17,132 nucleotides of DNA from contig DYMR01000008.1 in the NCBI GenBank assembly GCA_020721485.1, positions 1 to 17,132 on the forward strand. Reading direction: 5' to 3'. This DNA is from Halothiobacillus neapolitanus. GTDB taxonomy: Bacteria > Pseudomonadota > Gammaproteobacteria > Halothiobacillales > Halothiobacillaceae. Under the pieces are notes generated by a model, which saw nothing but the letters and a program-made list of their open reading frames with translations, was not told the DNA's origin and did no database searches. Numbering within the stretch: position 1 is the stretch's first letter; every line of letters starts with the position of its first letter. Below, one piece after another: positions 1-7,180 of this stretch. The translations under genes were made by a program, and so were the position numbers.

Positions 1-1154
1 AAGGGTTGGGGGTCGATCGGGCGGATGTGCGCGCAGGCGCTGCGCAGGTGGTCGGCCTGCGGGTATGCGTCTTGCTCATGCCCGAGGCGGCCACGGGCGT
101 CGGCGGTGCAGGCGGTGAGCGCGGCCTCGAAGCGGTCGGGGCGGCGCAGGGCGTCGAGGCTTTCCAGCAGATCGAGCAGGGTGGCGGGGCGCATCTCCAG
201 CGCGTGATGCACGCGGCCATGCTGGGCGGTGACGAGTACGGCGAGTTCGCGCGTGGTTTTTGGCACGCGCAGCCGTTCGCAGAGCGCGGTCACGGGTTCG
301 ATGCCGCGCGCTTCGTGGCCGATGTGGCGCGGCCATTCTTCCGGCGGGGTGCGGGCTTTGCCGAAATCGTGGCAGAGGGCGGCGAAGCGGATGTCGGGAT
401 CGGCGGTCAGCGCCGCGCAGGCGCTCAGCACCAATAGGGTGTGAATGCCGCTGTCGATTTCTGGGTGATATTGCGGCGGTTGGGGCACGCCGAATAGGGC
501 ATCGACTTCGGGGAACAGTGCGGCGAGCGCGCGGCAATCACGCAGAATTTCGAAGAATCGTGCGGGAGCGGGGCTGGCCAGCGCTTTGTGGGTTTCCTGC
601 CAGACGCGCTCGGCGGTGAGGGTGGCAAGCTCGCCGCTGTCGGTCATGTGCCGCATCAGGGCGGCGGTTTCAGGCGCGAGGGTGAAGCCGTGCGGGGCGA
701 GTTGGGCGGCAAAGCGCGCAACGCGCAGCACGCGCAGCGGGTCTTCGCCAAAAGCCGGGCCGATGTGGCGCAGGATGCGGGCATCCAGATCGGCGCGAAA
801 GCCCAAGGGGTCGTAGATTTGGCCGTCGGCGGTTTGTGCCAGCGCGTTGATGGTCAGATCGCGGCGCCGCAAATCTTCATCGAGTGTGACGCGCGCATCG
901 GTGTGGAAGGTGAAGCCCTGATGCCCTTGGCCGGATTTGCGCTCGGTGCGGGCGAGGGCGTATTCCTCGCCGGTTTTGGGGTGCAAAAACACCGGAAAAT
1001 CATTGCCGACGGGTTTAAATCCTCGGGCGAGCAGGTCGTTGGGGGTGCTGCCGACCACCACCCAATCGCGGTCGTGCGCGGGTCGCCCGAGCAACTGATC
1101 GCGCACGAAGCCGCCGACGATGTAGCAGGTCAGACCCTCTGCCGGATCACGCAT
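1..1154 (-). CDS. cca: Multifunctional CCA tRNA nucleotidyltransferase, 3' end cut by window edge
   Basis: Adds or repairs the 3'-terminal CCA of tRNAs using CTP and ATP; the long gammaproteobacterial form also carries phosphatase and 2',3'-cyclic phosphodiesterase activity in an HD domain. Read from ATG at 1154, 384 codons are visible and stay open to base 1. The class II nucleotidyltransferase motif VGGFVRDQLLG is at residues 13-23, followed by the metal-binding pair DRD (28-30) and then RRDLTINALA. The HD motif CHDFGK (H262, D263) sits where the E. coli enzyme has it. E. coli Cca has 412 residues, so roughly 30 are missing to the left of the window; this is truncation by the edge, not a pseudogene. 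The start overlaps the end of the upstream GGDEF-EAL gene by 8 bases (1147-1154), with GGAG at 1165-1168 as a possible ribosome site inside that gene, so translation may be coupled. Identification is firm from near-continuous similarity to E. coli Cca as I remember it. Confidence 0.95.
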   Translation of the reverse strand, partial: MRDPAEGLTCYIVGGFVRDQLLGRPAHDRDWVVVGSTPNDLLARGFKPVGNDFPVFLHPKTGEEYALARTERKSGQGHQGFTFHTDARVTLDEDLRRRDLTINALAQTADGQIYDPLGFRADLDARILRHIGPAFGEDPLRVLRVARFAAQLAPHGFTLAPETAALMRHMTDSGELATLTAERVWQETHKALASPAPARFFEILRDCRALAALFPEVDALFGVPQPPQYHPEIDSGIHTLLVLSACAALTADPDIRFAALCHDFGKARTPPEEWPRHIGHEARGIEPVTALCERLRVPKTTRELAVLVTAQHGRVHHALEMRPATLLDLLESLDALRRPDRFEAALTACTADARGRLGHEQDAYPQADHLRSACAHIRPIDPQP

Positions 1155-4100
1155 CGGCGTCGAACTCCGGTGGATGCACCAAGCGCGCGAGCTGTTGTTG
1201 CACGGCGATGAGCTGCTGCTGAAAGCCCGTGGTGTGACATTGGCCGGCAGTTTCGAAGTCATGCAGGGCGCGGTGCGTTTGATCGAGTGTGCTGCCGGCC
1301 AAGCCGCTATTTTGAATGAAGTGATGTACCGGGCAGCGTTCGACCGCACTGGTGGCGTGGGCGTCGTCGGGCTCGGCCAGGGGCGGGTGCGTCAGGCTGC
1401 TGGCCATCAGCCAATGTGCGGCGATGGCGCCCAAGGGCGTGCGCGGTACGGCGTTCGGCAGGTGCTGCGGCGCTTGGCTGAGCAGGGGCAGAATCGCCTC
1501 GGGCGGCAGCGGGCGCGCCAGGCCAAAACCTTGGCCACGATCCGCCCCCAAAATTTGCAAGGCTTCGATTAAGTCCGGGGTTTCAAGCCCTTCGGCAACC
1601 ACTTGGAGATCCAGCGCGCGGGTCATGTGAATCAGGGCGCTGATGAATTTGGTGATGCGTACCGGGTCGTCGTAAATCGAGCGAATCAGCCCTTGGTCGA
1701 TTTTGACGGTATCGAACGGCAGGTTGTTGAGCCGCGTGAGGCCGCTGTAGCCGGAACCGAGGTCGTCCATCGACAGATTCACCCCCAGTCGCGCCAACTG
1801 GCGCATGTGTAGCGAGGCGAGATCCAGTGCGTGAATTTCGTGGTGCTCCAGCACTTCGAGCGTTAGCCGCTGCGGTGCCACGCGATGCTGGCTGAGGGCG
1901 CGCTCGACCCATTCGGCGCAGTGCGGGTCGGCCAAGGCTTCGAGCGGCAAATTGAGCGACACGCCGACGCGGTGCGCGCTGGCGGCATCCCAGGTCAGCA
2001 GTTGGCGCAGCACCGCCTCCAGCCCCTGACGGAACAGTTGCACCACTTGCTCTTCATTCAAGCGGGGAATAAAAGCGCCGGGCGGAACGATGACGCCCTC
2101 GTCCAAGCGCAGGCGGGCAAGGGCTTCGACCTTTTCGAGCGTGCCATTGCGCAGGTTGAAGATGGGCTGATAGTCGAAAAAAATCCCGTGGTTGTAGAAC
2201 GCCTGCCGCCAGGTGTGCACCTCTTGCACGGACACATTCACCGGCGCATTTTGCCGCAGTTGTTGCCAGGCTTGGCTGACGAGCGCGGCGATTTGTTGGC
2301 AAAACGCTTGCCGGAACGGGGTTTCGAACATGCCCGGAAAGCCGCCGTACAGGCTTAATACGGCTTTGGGAATCCGCGCCACATCCACAATCGGCAAGGC
2401 GGCAGAACTGCGAATGCCCGCCAGCGCCATGACTTCGCGCCAGGGTTCGCCTTCGATGGAGGTGCTGTAACTGGGGATGGTGGCGATTTTGCCGAATTGG
2501 AACGCGCGGGCGGTCGCGCCGTGGACTTGCCGCTTGTTTTCTTCAATGCGCGGCAGTTTGGAGGCGCCGAACCGTGCTTGCATGGCGTCGATCAGCCGAT
2601 CCATGCCGTGGTTGAAGTTGACCACGAACACGCCATCGGCACCCGGCGCACCAATCCAGCCGCCGACCACGCCGGGGCACTGGCTCAACAGCGCGAGCAG
2701 CCGTTCGTTGAATTCTGCCCAAGATGCGCCGCTGTGGCTGAGCGTTTCGATGTCGAGCAGAATTTTCTGGAACTGCTCGTTGGTTTCGTTCTCGGCCTCC
2801 AACTCCTCGGCCAGCTCGATCGATAAGCGTTCGGTCAACACCAATTCGAGCTTGTTGAGTTCCTGCATGCTCAAGCGGAAACGGGCGAGCAGGTCATCGA
2901 ACTGGTGCAAATAAATGGTGATGGCGCGCACGAGGCTGCTGGCCGAAACCCCGATCAGTGCATGCACGCTGCCCACGCGCCGTGCGCTGGCCCGATGCAC
3001 GGCCTCGGTGAGTTCCGGGTCGAGCAGTTCAACCAAATGCTGGCTCTGGCGGCTTTGCAGATGCGCGTATTCTTCGGGCGAAAGCCAGTGCACAATCGCG
3101 ACGGAGGCCGGATCGGTGGCGATGAGTTCGCGGTAGAAAAAATCGACGAACGAGGCGACCAAGGCGGGCACATCGTCTTTGAACGATTGCAATAACACCG
3201 CCGCCGCGTGGCCATATGGTTGAATGCGGGTGGTTTCCGGTTCTTCTTGCAATACCTCGCCGGTTTGCTCATTCCAGAAGCACCACGGCGCTTTGCGGTT
3301 CTGCTTGCGTCCCTTGCTGACATACAGCGCGGCATCGGCGTGGCGCAGCAATTGTTCGGGTTCGGCATCATCGGTGGGAAACAGGGTGATGCCCATGCTC
3401 ATGCGCATGCGGACAATCTGCTTTTGCAGCGGGAAGGGTTCGCTGATGACTTCGGCGAGGCGCTCCAGCAACTTGCTCAAATGCTTTTTGCGCTCGATGC
3501 CTTCGATCAACAAGATGAACTCGTCGCCGCCTTGCCGCACCGCCAAGTCGCCCTCGCGCAGGGTTTCTTGCAGCCGCTTGGCCAGCGTTTGCAGCAGCGC
3601 ATCGCCGGCGGCGTGCCCCCAGCGATCATTAATCGGTTTGAAATCATCGAGATCGAGCATAACCACGGCCAGCAGGGTGCTGTTGCGCCGGGCGCGACCC
3701 ATGGCCTTGGGCAGTTCGTCATCCAAAAAACGCCGGTTGGCGAGGCCGGTCAAGGCATCGTGAAACGCCAAATACGCCGCCCGCTCGTGCTCGGCGGTGA
3801 GCCGTTCCCGCAAGTCCATTTGGTCGAGCGTGTTGCTGATGAGTTCGCCCAAATGACACAGCGTGTCGATGATGAAGGGTTCGAGCGCGGCATCTTGCAC
3901 GGCGACCACGCTCATCACCGCCCAAGGTCGCCCCGCGCGATGCAGCGGCACATGGATTTGGCTGGCAGATTGCCCGCCGGGGGTGAGCGGCAGCCACGGC
4001 GCCAGCAGGAAGGATTCTTCCGCGTGTTCGGCGAGCGTCAGGTCTTTGAGCTGCGCTTGGGTGACTTGCGCGAACAGTGCCGCGCGAATCGGTTCATCCA

Positions 4101-4353
4101 GCGCGTAAAGGTGCCGTGCGGTATCGGCACCGGCGGCGAGCAGCTTCAGCGCGTCGTCGCGGGGCTCGCTCTGCGCGACCCAAGCGGCAATGAATAAGCC
4201 GGACGACAGCAAGTGCGTGCACACGCCTTCGAGCAGGGTGGGCTCATCCTTGGGCGCGATCAGCAAGTCGATTTGCCCGAGCAATGCCTGAAGCAGCGCT
4301 TGCTGGCGTTCGACGCGCTCATCGACATCAATGGGGGGCTGGGGCTGCGACAC
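1147..4353 (-). CDS. Hybrid cyclic-di-GMP enzyme: GAF-GGDEF-globin-GAF-EAL with CZB-like tail
   Basis: A soluble 1068-residue protein with no membrane segment, predicted to make and break cyclic-di-GMP. Domains in order: GAF-like (about 20-175), GGDEF (195-355), sensor-globin-like (380-515), a charged linker, second GAF-like (545-700), EAL (712-960), and a Cys/His tail (975-1035). The GGDEF site is complete: DLDDFKPIND at 234-243, GGDEF at 275-279, and an inhibitory-site RxxD (R266-D269) exactly five residues before it. The EAL site is also complete: E743, N801, E833, D863-D864, K884, E921, Q941. The globin has an F-helix pattern VGSVHALIG, with H464 as candidate proximal haem ligand. The tail has H980, C1007, H1027 and H1031, resembling the zinc-binding CZB pattern. 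The start is GTG at 4353; a nearby ATG (4363) is out of frame, and no strong ribosome site is visible, so the exact start is uncertain. It overlaps cca by 8 bases. Catalytic domains are firm; the globin is likely and the CZB call is tentative. Confidence 0.9.
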   Translation of the reverse strand: MSQPQPPIDVDERVERQQALLQALLGQIDLLIAPKDEPTLLEGVCTHLLSSGLFIAAWVAQSEPRDDALKLLAAGADTARHLYALDEPIRAALFAQVTQAQLKDLTLAEHAEESFLLAPWLPLTPGGQSASQIHVPLHRAGRPWAVMSVVAVQDAALEPFIIDTLCHLGELISNTLDQMDLRERLTAEHERAAYLAFHDALTGLANRRFLDDELPKAMGRARRNSTLLAVVMLDLDDFKPINDRWGHAAGDALLQTLAKRLQETLREGDLAVRQGGDEFILLIEGIERKKHLSKLLERLAEVISEPFPLQKQIVRMRMSMGITLFPTDDAEPEQLLRHADAALYVSKGRKQNRKAPWCFWNEQTGEVLQEEPETTRIQPYGHAAAVLLQSFKDDVPALVASFVDFFYRELIATDPASVAIVHWLSPEEYAHLQSRQSQHLVELLDPELTEAVHRASARRVGSVHALIGVSASSLVRAITIYLHQFDDLLARFRLSMQELNKLELVLTERLSIELAEELEAENETNEQFQKILLDIETLSHSGASWAEFNERLLALLSQCPGVVGGWIGAPGADGVFVVNFNHGMDRLIDAMQARFGASKLPRIEENKRQVHGATARAFQFGKIATIPSYSTSIEGEPWREVMALAGIRSSAALPIVDVARIPKAVLSLYGGFPGMFETPFRQAFCQQIAALVSQAWQQLRQNAPVNVSVQEVHTWRQAFYNHGIFFDYQPIFNLRNGTLEKVEALARLRLDEGVIVPPGAFIPRLNEEQVVQLFRQGLEAVLRQLLTWDAASAHRVGVSLNLPLEALADPHCAEWVERALSQHRVAPQRLTLEVLEHHEIHALDLASLHMRQLARLGVNLSMDDLGSGYSGLTRLNNLPFDTVKIDQGLIRSIYDDPVRITKFISALIHMTRALDLQVVAEGLETPDLIEALQILGADRGQGFGLARPLPPEAILPLLSQAPQHLPNAVPRTPLGAIAAHWLMASSLTHPPLAEPDDAHATSAVERCPVHHFIQNSGLAGSTLDQTHRALHDFETAGQCHTTGFQQQLIAVQQQLARLVHPPEFDADA

Positions 4354-4385
4354 GGCGGCTCATTCGAGTGGGGTTATCGGTGGAT

Positions 4386-4421
4386 GAACCGGCGGTTGAC
4401 ACCAAGGTTCAACAGCCGGTT
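4386..4421. promoter_or_regulatory. Nested dyad around a TTGACA box in the divergent gap
   Basis: In the gap between the GGDEF-EAL gene and tcdA, TTGACA (4396-4401) is a perfect -35 hexamer on the plus strand. It is enclosed by an outer inverted repeat AACCGGC (4387-4393) and GCCGGTT (4415-4421), and by an inner one, GAACC (4386-4390) and GGTTC (4406-4410). The best -10 candidate, TTAAGT at 4420-4425, is poor. A regulator binding here could control one or both divergent genes. The rest of the gap (4354-4562) holds no gene that I can see. Confidence 0.35.
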
Positions 4422-4550
4422 AAGTTCGGTTGGAATAGGAGTTTAGTAGGAACTTATTGATGAGCTTAATCAAGGTAGACGGGAAAATCTACGCGATTCA
4501 CGGCGGGGCGCCCACGCCGCGCGCTACCATGACCAATAAAACCCATTTCT

Positions 4551-4555
4551 GGAGT
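4551..4555 (+). promoter_or_regulatory. Ribosome binding site that selects the tcdA start
   Basis: GGAGT lies 7 bases before ATG at 4563. A GTG at 4554 in the same frame overlaps this site and so is unlikely to be the start. Confidence 0.6.
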
Positions 4556-4562
4556 GAGAAAC

Positions 4563-5321
4563 ATGGCAGAACGCTGGGATGAGCGCACCGAATTGTTGAT
4601 TGGTGAGGCCGGTTTGGCGCGGCTGGCGCAGGCGCGGGTACTGGTCGCCGGCTTGGGCGGTGTGGGCGGTGCCTGCGCGGAATCGCTGGTGCGCGCGGGC
4701 ATCGGCACGGTGTGGCTGCTCGACCATGATGTGTTCGGCGCCTCGAACCTGAATCGGCAGTTATTGGCCACCGAATCGGTGATCGGCCAGCCGAAAACGG
4801 CGGTGGCCGTGGCGCGCTTGGCGCAGTTGGGCAGTGGATCTTCGTTGATTCCCTTGCCGTTTTTTTTGGCGGAATCGGCCGTTGCCGACCTGCTCGATGA
4901 GATCAAACCCGATGCGATTGCCGATTGCATCGACACGGTGGGGGTGAAGGCGGAGCTGCTGATGCAGGCGCGCGCGCGCGGCATCGCCACCATGACGGCG
5001 CTAGGGGCGGGCAATCGGCTGGATGCGGGCGCGGTGCGGGTGGGGCGGCTGGATGCGGTGCAAGGCTGCGGCCTCGGGCGGGCGCTGCGCACCCGCATCA
5101 AACGCGCCGGGGTGCCGCGCGATTTTCCGGTGGTGTATTCCACCGAATTGCCGGTGAAAAAGCCCGCGCCGCATGTGCCGAACGACAGCGGCATTCGCCC
5201 GCGCGCCGTCAACGGCACCATCAGTTATTTGCCGAACATTGTCGGCCACATGGTGGCGGGCGAGCTGATTCGTCGCCTGCTGACGGAGGCGCGCGGTGGC
5301 GGGCACGGAGCGGGGCGATGA
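4563..5321 (+). CDS. tcdA: tRNA threonylcarbamoyladenosine dehydratase (TcdA/YgdL family)
   Basis: E1-like enzyme that uses ATP to dehydrate t6A37 of ANN-decoding tRNAs to its cyclic form (ct6A), which improves decoding. The 252 residues show the ThiF/E1 nucleotide-binding loop VAGLGGVGG (28-36), then LLDHDVFGASNLNRQ (52-66) with the Asp, Asn and Arg that contact ATP, and the conserved lysine in IGQPK (74-78). The C-terminal segment NGTISYLPNIVGHMVAGE (217-234) is typical of this clade rather than of ThiF or MoeB. No MoeB-type zinc cysteine pairs are seen. Length is close to the 268-residue E. coli protein. The ATG at 4563 is preferred because GGAGT precedes it at proper spacing. The stop overlaps the next gene's ATG by 4 bases, suggesting one transcript. 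Another E1-like role cannot be fully excluded, but the TcdA pattern fits best. Confidence 0.88.
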   Translation: MAERWDERTELLIGEAGLARLAQARVLVAGLGGVGGACAESLVRAGIGTVWLLDHDVFGASNLNRQLLATESVIGQPKTAVAVARLAQLGSGSSLIPLPFFLAESAVADLLDEIKPDAIADCIDTVGVKAELLMQARARGIATMTALGAGNRLDAGAVRVGRLDAVQGCGLGRALRTRIKRAGVPRDFPVVYSTELPVKKPAPHVPNDSGIRPRAVNGTISYLPNIVGHMVAGELIRRLLTEARGGGHGAGR

Positions 5322-5797
5322 TTGGACTCATCAACTGGGAGCAACTTTCTTACATCGTCACCGTGGTGGGCTTGCCGTTCGCCATCGCGGTGTTTTTGTA
5401 CGATCAGCGGCGCGAGCGGGACAACGAGGATGAGGCGATTTGGCAGGATTTATCTGAAGCCTATGTCGAGTTTTTGAAAATCGTGCTCGACCATCCCGAT
5501 CTGCAACTGCGCAGCCAACAGGCAACGCCTGCGCTGAGCGCGGAGCAGCAAGAACGGCTGTGGGTCATCTTCGATATGCTGATTTCGTTGTTCGAGCGCG
5601 CGTATTTGCTGACTTACGAACCGGAGATGAACGAAAAGCACCGGCGGCGCTGGCATTCTTGGGAGGATTACATGCGCGAATGGTGTCGGCGAGCGGATTT
5701 TCGCAATCGCCTGCCGGAATTGCTGCGCGGAGAAGACCCGGATTTTGCGGCGTATATCCGCCGGTTGGCGGCGGAAGAAGCTTCGTTGCCGGGGTGA
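5318..5797 (+). CDS. Conserved membrane-anchored protein of unknown function
   Basis: 159 residues starting with ATG at 5318, whose first bases overlap the tcdA stop (ATGA). One hydrophobic segment at about residues 10-28 is followed by a positively charged stretch (YDQRRERDNEDE), so a single N-terminal anchor with the bulk in the cytoplasm is likely. The remainder is predicted helical and rich in Trp, Arg and Glu, with a conserved-looking core at 85-140: LISLFERAYLL, then RRRWHSWEDYMREWCRR, then FRNRLPELL. I recall similar hypothetical proteins in other bacteria with this same core, but no function is known to me. The stop TGA (5795-5797) is directly followed by the last codon of fis on the other strand. 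The longer frame that begins upstream inside tcdA is rejected as a start because it overlaps tcdA almost entirely. Confidence 0.8.
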   Translation: MIGLINWEQLSYIVTVVGLPFAIAVFLYDQRRERDNEDEAIWQDLSEAYVEFLKIVLDHPDLQLRSQQATPALSAEQQERLWVIFDMLISLFERAYLLTYEPEMNEKHRRRWHSWEDYMREWCRRADFRNRLPELLRGEDPDFAAYIRRLAAEEASLPG

Positions 5798-6148
5798 TTA
5801 TTGCTCGTCGTCCAGCAGCCCATGCTGCTTGAGCTTTTTGCGCAGGGTGCTGCGGTTGATGCCAAGGCAATCGGCGGCTTTGGATTGGTTCTGCCCGCAG
5901 CGCGCCATCGCGGTTTCCAGCAAGGGGCGCTCGACTTGGTTGATGACCAGGGCATACAAATCTTTGGGGTGGTCGCCTTCGAGCGCTTCCCACAACGCAT
6001 CGAGCGCGCCGCGCACGGCCTGTTGCACCGGGTTGTCGCCATGCGGATCGTGCGCGTTCAAACACAGCCAGCGGCCATTGGCGAGCGGCAGTTCCGGCGC
6101 GGGTTGGCTGGCGGGCGGGGCTTTTAGGGCGGCGGTTTGACGAGTCAT
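5798..6148 (-). CDS. fis: Nucleoid-associated regulator Fis
   Basis: Small dimeric DNA-bending protein that shapes the nucleoid and activates rRNA and other promoters in fast growth. The 116 residues end in a helix-turn-helix, NQSKAADCLGINRSTLRKKL (87-106), nearly matching E. coli Fis, and the segment PKDLYALVINQVERPLLE (61-78) matches the dimer helix. The N-terminal 25 or so residues are Pro/Ala-rich and make it longer than the 98-residue E. coli protein. The start is ATG at 6148, overlapping the dusB stop by 4 bases. The dusB-fis order is a classical gammaproteobacterial operon and supports both calls. A longer reading from 6202 would extend into dusB and looks unnatural (Arg run), so it was not used. 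Fis-family C-termini also occur in NtrC-type regulators, but there is no ATPase domain here. Confidence 0.93.
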   Translation of the reverse strand: MTRQTAALKAPPASQPAPELPLANGRWLCLNAHDPHGDNPVQQAVRGALDALWEALEGDHPKDLYALVINQVERPLLETAMARCGQNQSKAADCLGINRSTLRKKLKQHGLLDDEQ

Positions 6149-7170
6149 GGGGCGAGTGCATCCGGCAGGTTGGCGACGACGGCGGCGCGTTGCCGAAACC
6201 AAGCACGCTGCGCGTCGGCGTGGGTTAGGGCGTTGAACGCGGCGCGGTCGGCCTCGGTTAATCCAAGCTGCGGAGCATACCAGCCCAGGTGTTTGCGTGC
6301 GATGCGAATTCCCAATTCAAACCCATAGTGTTGATAGATTCGCTCAATCTGTTCAACCATCAGCGCCCATCGTGCCACGGGGCTGGGGGCGGGCGGTGGC
6401 TCGGTGCCGTGCAACAACGCCCGCAGTTCGGCAAACAGCCACGGGCGGCCAAATGCGCCCCGGCCGATCATCACGCCCGCCGCGCCGGTGTGGGCGAGCA
6501 CCGCACGCGCCCCTGCGGTGTCGGTGATGTCGCCGTTGGCGAAAATCGGCAGGGGCACGGCGGCCACCACTTCGGCAATGGTGTCGTATTCCGCCGCGCC
6601 TTCGTAGTGATCGGCGCGGCTGCGGCCATGAATGCTAATCATTTGGATGCCGGCATCGGTGGCGCGCTGGGCAATTTCGACGGCGTTTTTCTGCGCGCGG
6701 GATGGGCCGGTGCGCATTTTCAGGCTGACGGGGCAATCCACCGCCGACACCAGCGCCCGCAGGAGTTGTTCGACCAGGATCGGTTCGGCCATCAGCGCGG
6801 AACCGGCGGCTTTTTTGCAGACTTTTTTTGCCGGGCAGCCCAAATTCAAGTCGATGAGTTGCGCGCCTTGGGCGACGGCATGCCGGGCGGCCTGGGCGAG
6901 TTCGTCGGGATCATTGCCGAGGAGTTGCACGGCGCGCGGCTCCAGATCGCCGGGTTCAATTTGACGGCGGCGGGATTTGGCGCTGTCTTGCAATTCGGGT
7001 TTGCTGCTGACCATTTCGGTAACGACCAACCCGGCGCCGAATGCGCGGCAGACTTCGCGGAAGGGGCGGTCGGACACGCCCGCCATCGGCGCGAGCGCGA
7101 GCGGCGGGTCGATGCTGAGCCGTTGGCCGTTGCGTCCGATCAGGGATATGGCGGGGCGAAGCGCCGTCAT
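6145..7170 (-). CDS. dusB: tRNA-dihydrouridine synthase B
   Basis: FMN enzyme that reduces specific uridines in the D-loop of tRNA to dihydrouridine using NADPH. The 341-residue protein has the TIM-barrel start PPLALAPMAGVSDRPFRE (22-39), the active-site cysteine C112 in LNLGCPAKKV, KMRTG, the His-containing ISIHGRSRADHYEG, the phosphate-binding segment IFANGDITD, and GVMIGRGAFGRPWLF. The C-terminal helical part (YGFELGIRIARKHLGWY) matches DusB. Downstream fis overlaps it by 4 bases, which distinguishes DusB from DusA and DusC by context. The start is ATG at 7170, 10 bases after the thrB stop; the ribosome site is weak, so coupling to thrB translation is plausible. The reading frame is open further upstream inside thrB, but that sequence does not resemble a protein domain. 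Confidence 0.94.
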   Translation of the reverse strand: MTALRPAISLIGRNGQRLSIDPPLALAPMAGVSDRPFREVCRAFGAGLVVTEMVSSKPELQDSAKSRRRQIEPGDLEPRAVQLLGNDPDELAQAARHAVAQGAQLIDLNLGCPAKKVCKKAAGSALMAEPILVEQLLRALVSAVDCPVSLKMRTGPSRAQKNAVEIAQRATDAGIQMISIHGRSRADHYEGAAEYDTIAEVVAAVPLPIFANGDITDTAGARAVLAHTGAAGVMIGRGAFGRPWLFAELRALLHGTEPPPAPSPVARWALMVEQIERIYQHYGFELGIRIARKHLGWYAPQLGLTEADRAAFNALTHADAQRAWFRQRAAVVANLPDALAP

Positions 7171-7180
7171 ATCGGGCCGA

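Noticed and set aside
1..1154. cca as a broken gene because it lacks a stop
   Set aside because: The frame stays open to the first base and aligns with Cca throughout; the stop is simply beyond the window.
3208..4197. Long plus-strand open frame (329 codons) opposite the GGDEF-EAL gene
   Set aside because: It mirrors the GAF and GGDEF coding region on the other strand, has no recognisable domain, and arises from GC-rich codon bias.
4457..4473. FNR-like box TTGAT...ATCAA in the gap before tcdA
   Set aside because: The half-sites are 7 bases apart; FNR and Crp-type boxes of this form need 4.
4466..5221. Minus-strand open frame of 251 codons over tcdA
   Set aside because: Low-complexity Ser/Arg/Pro product with no domain; the plus strand encodes a clear TcdA.
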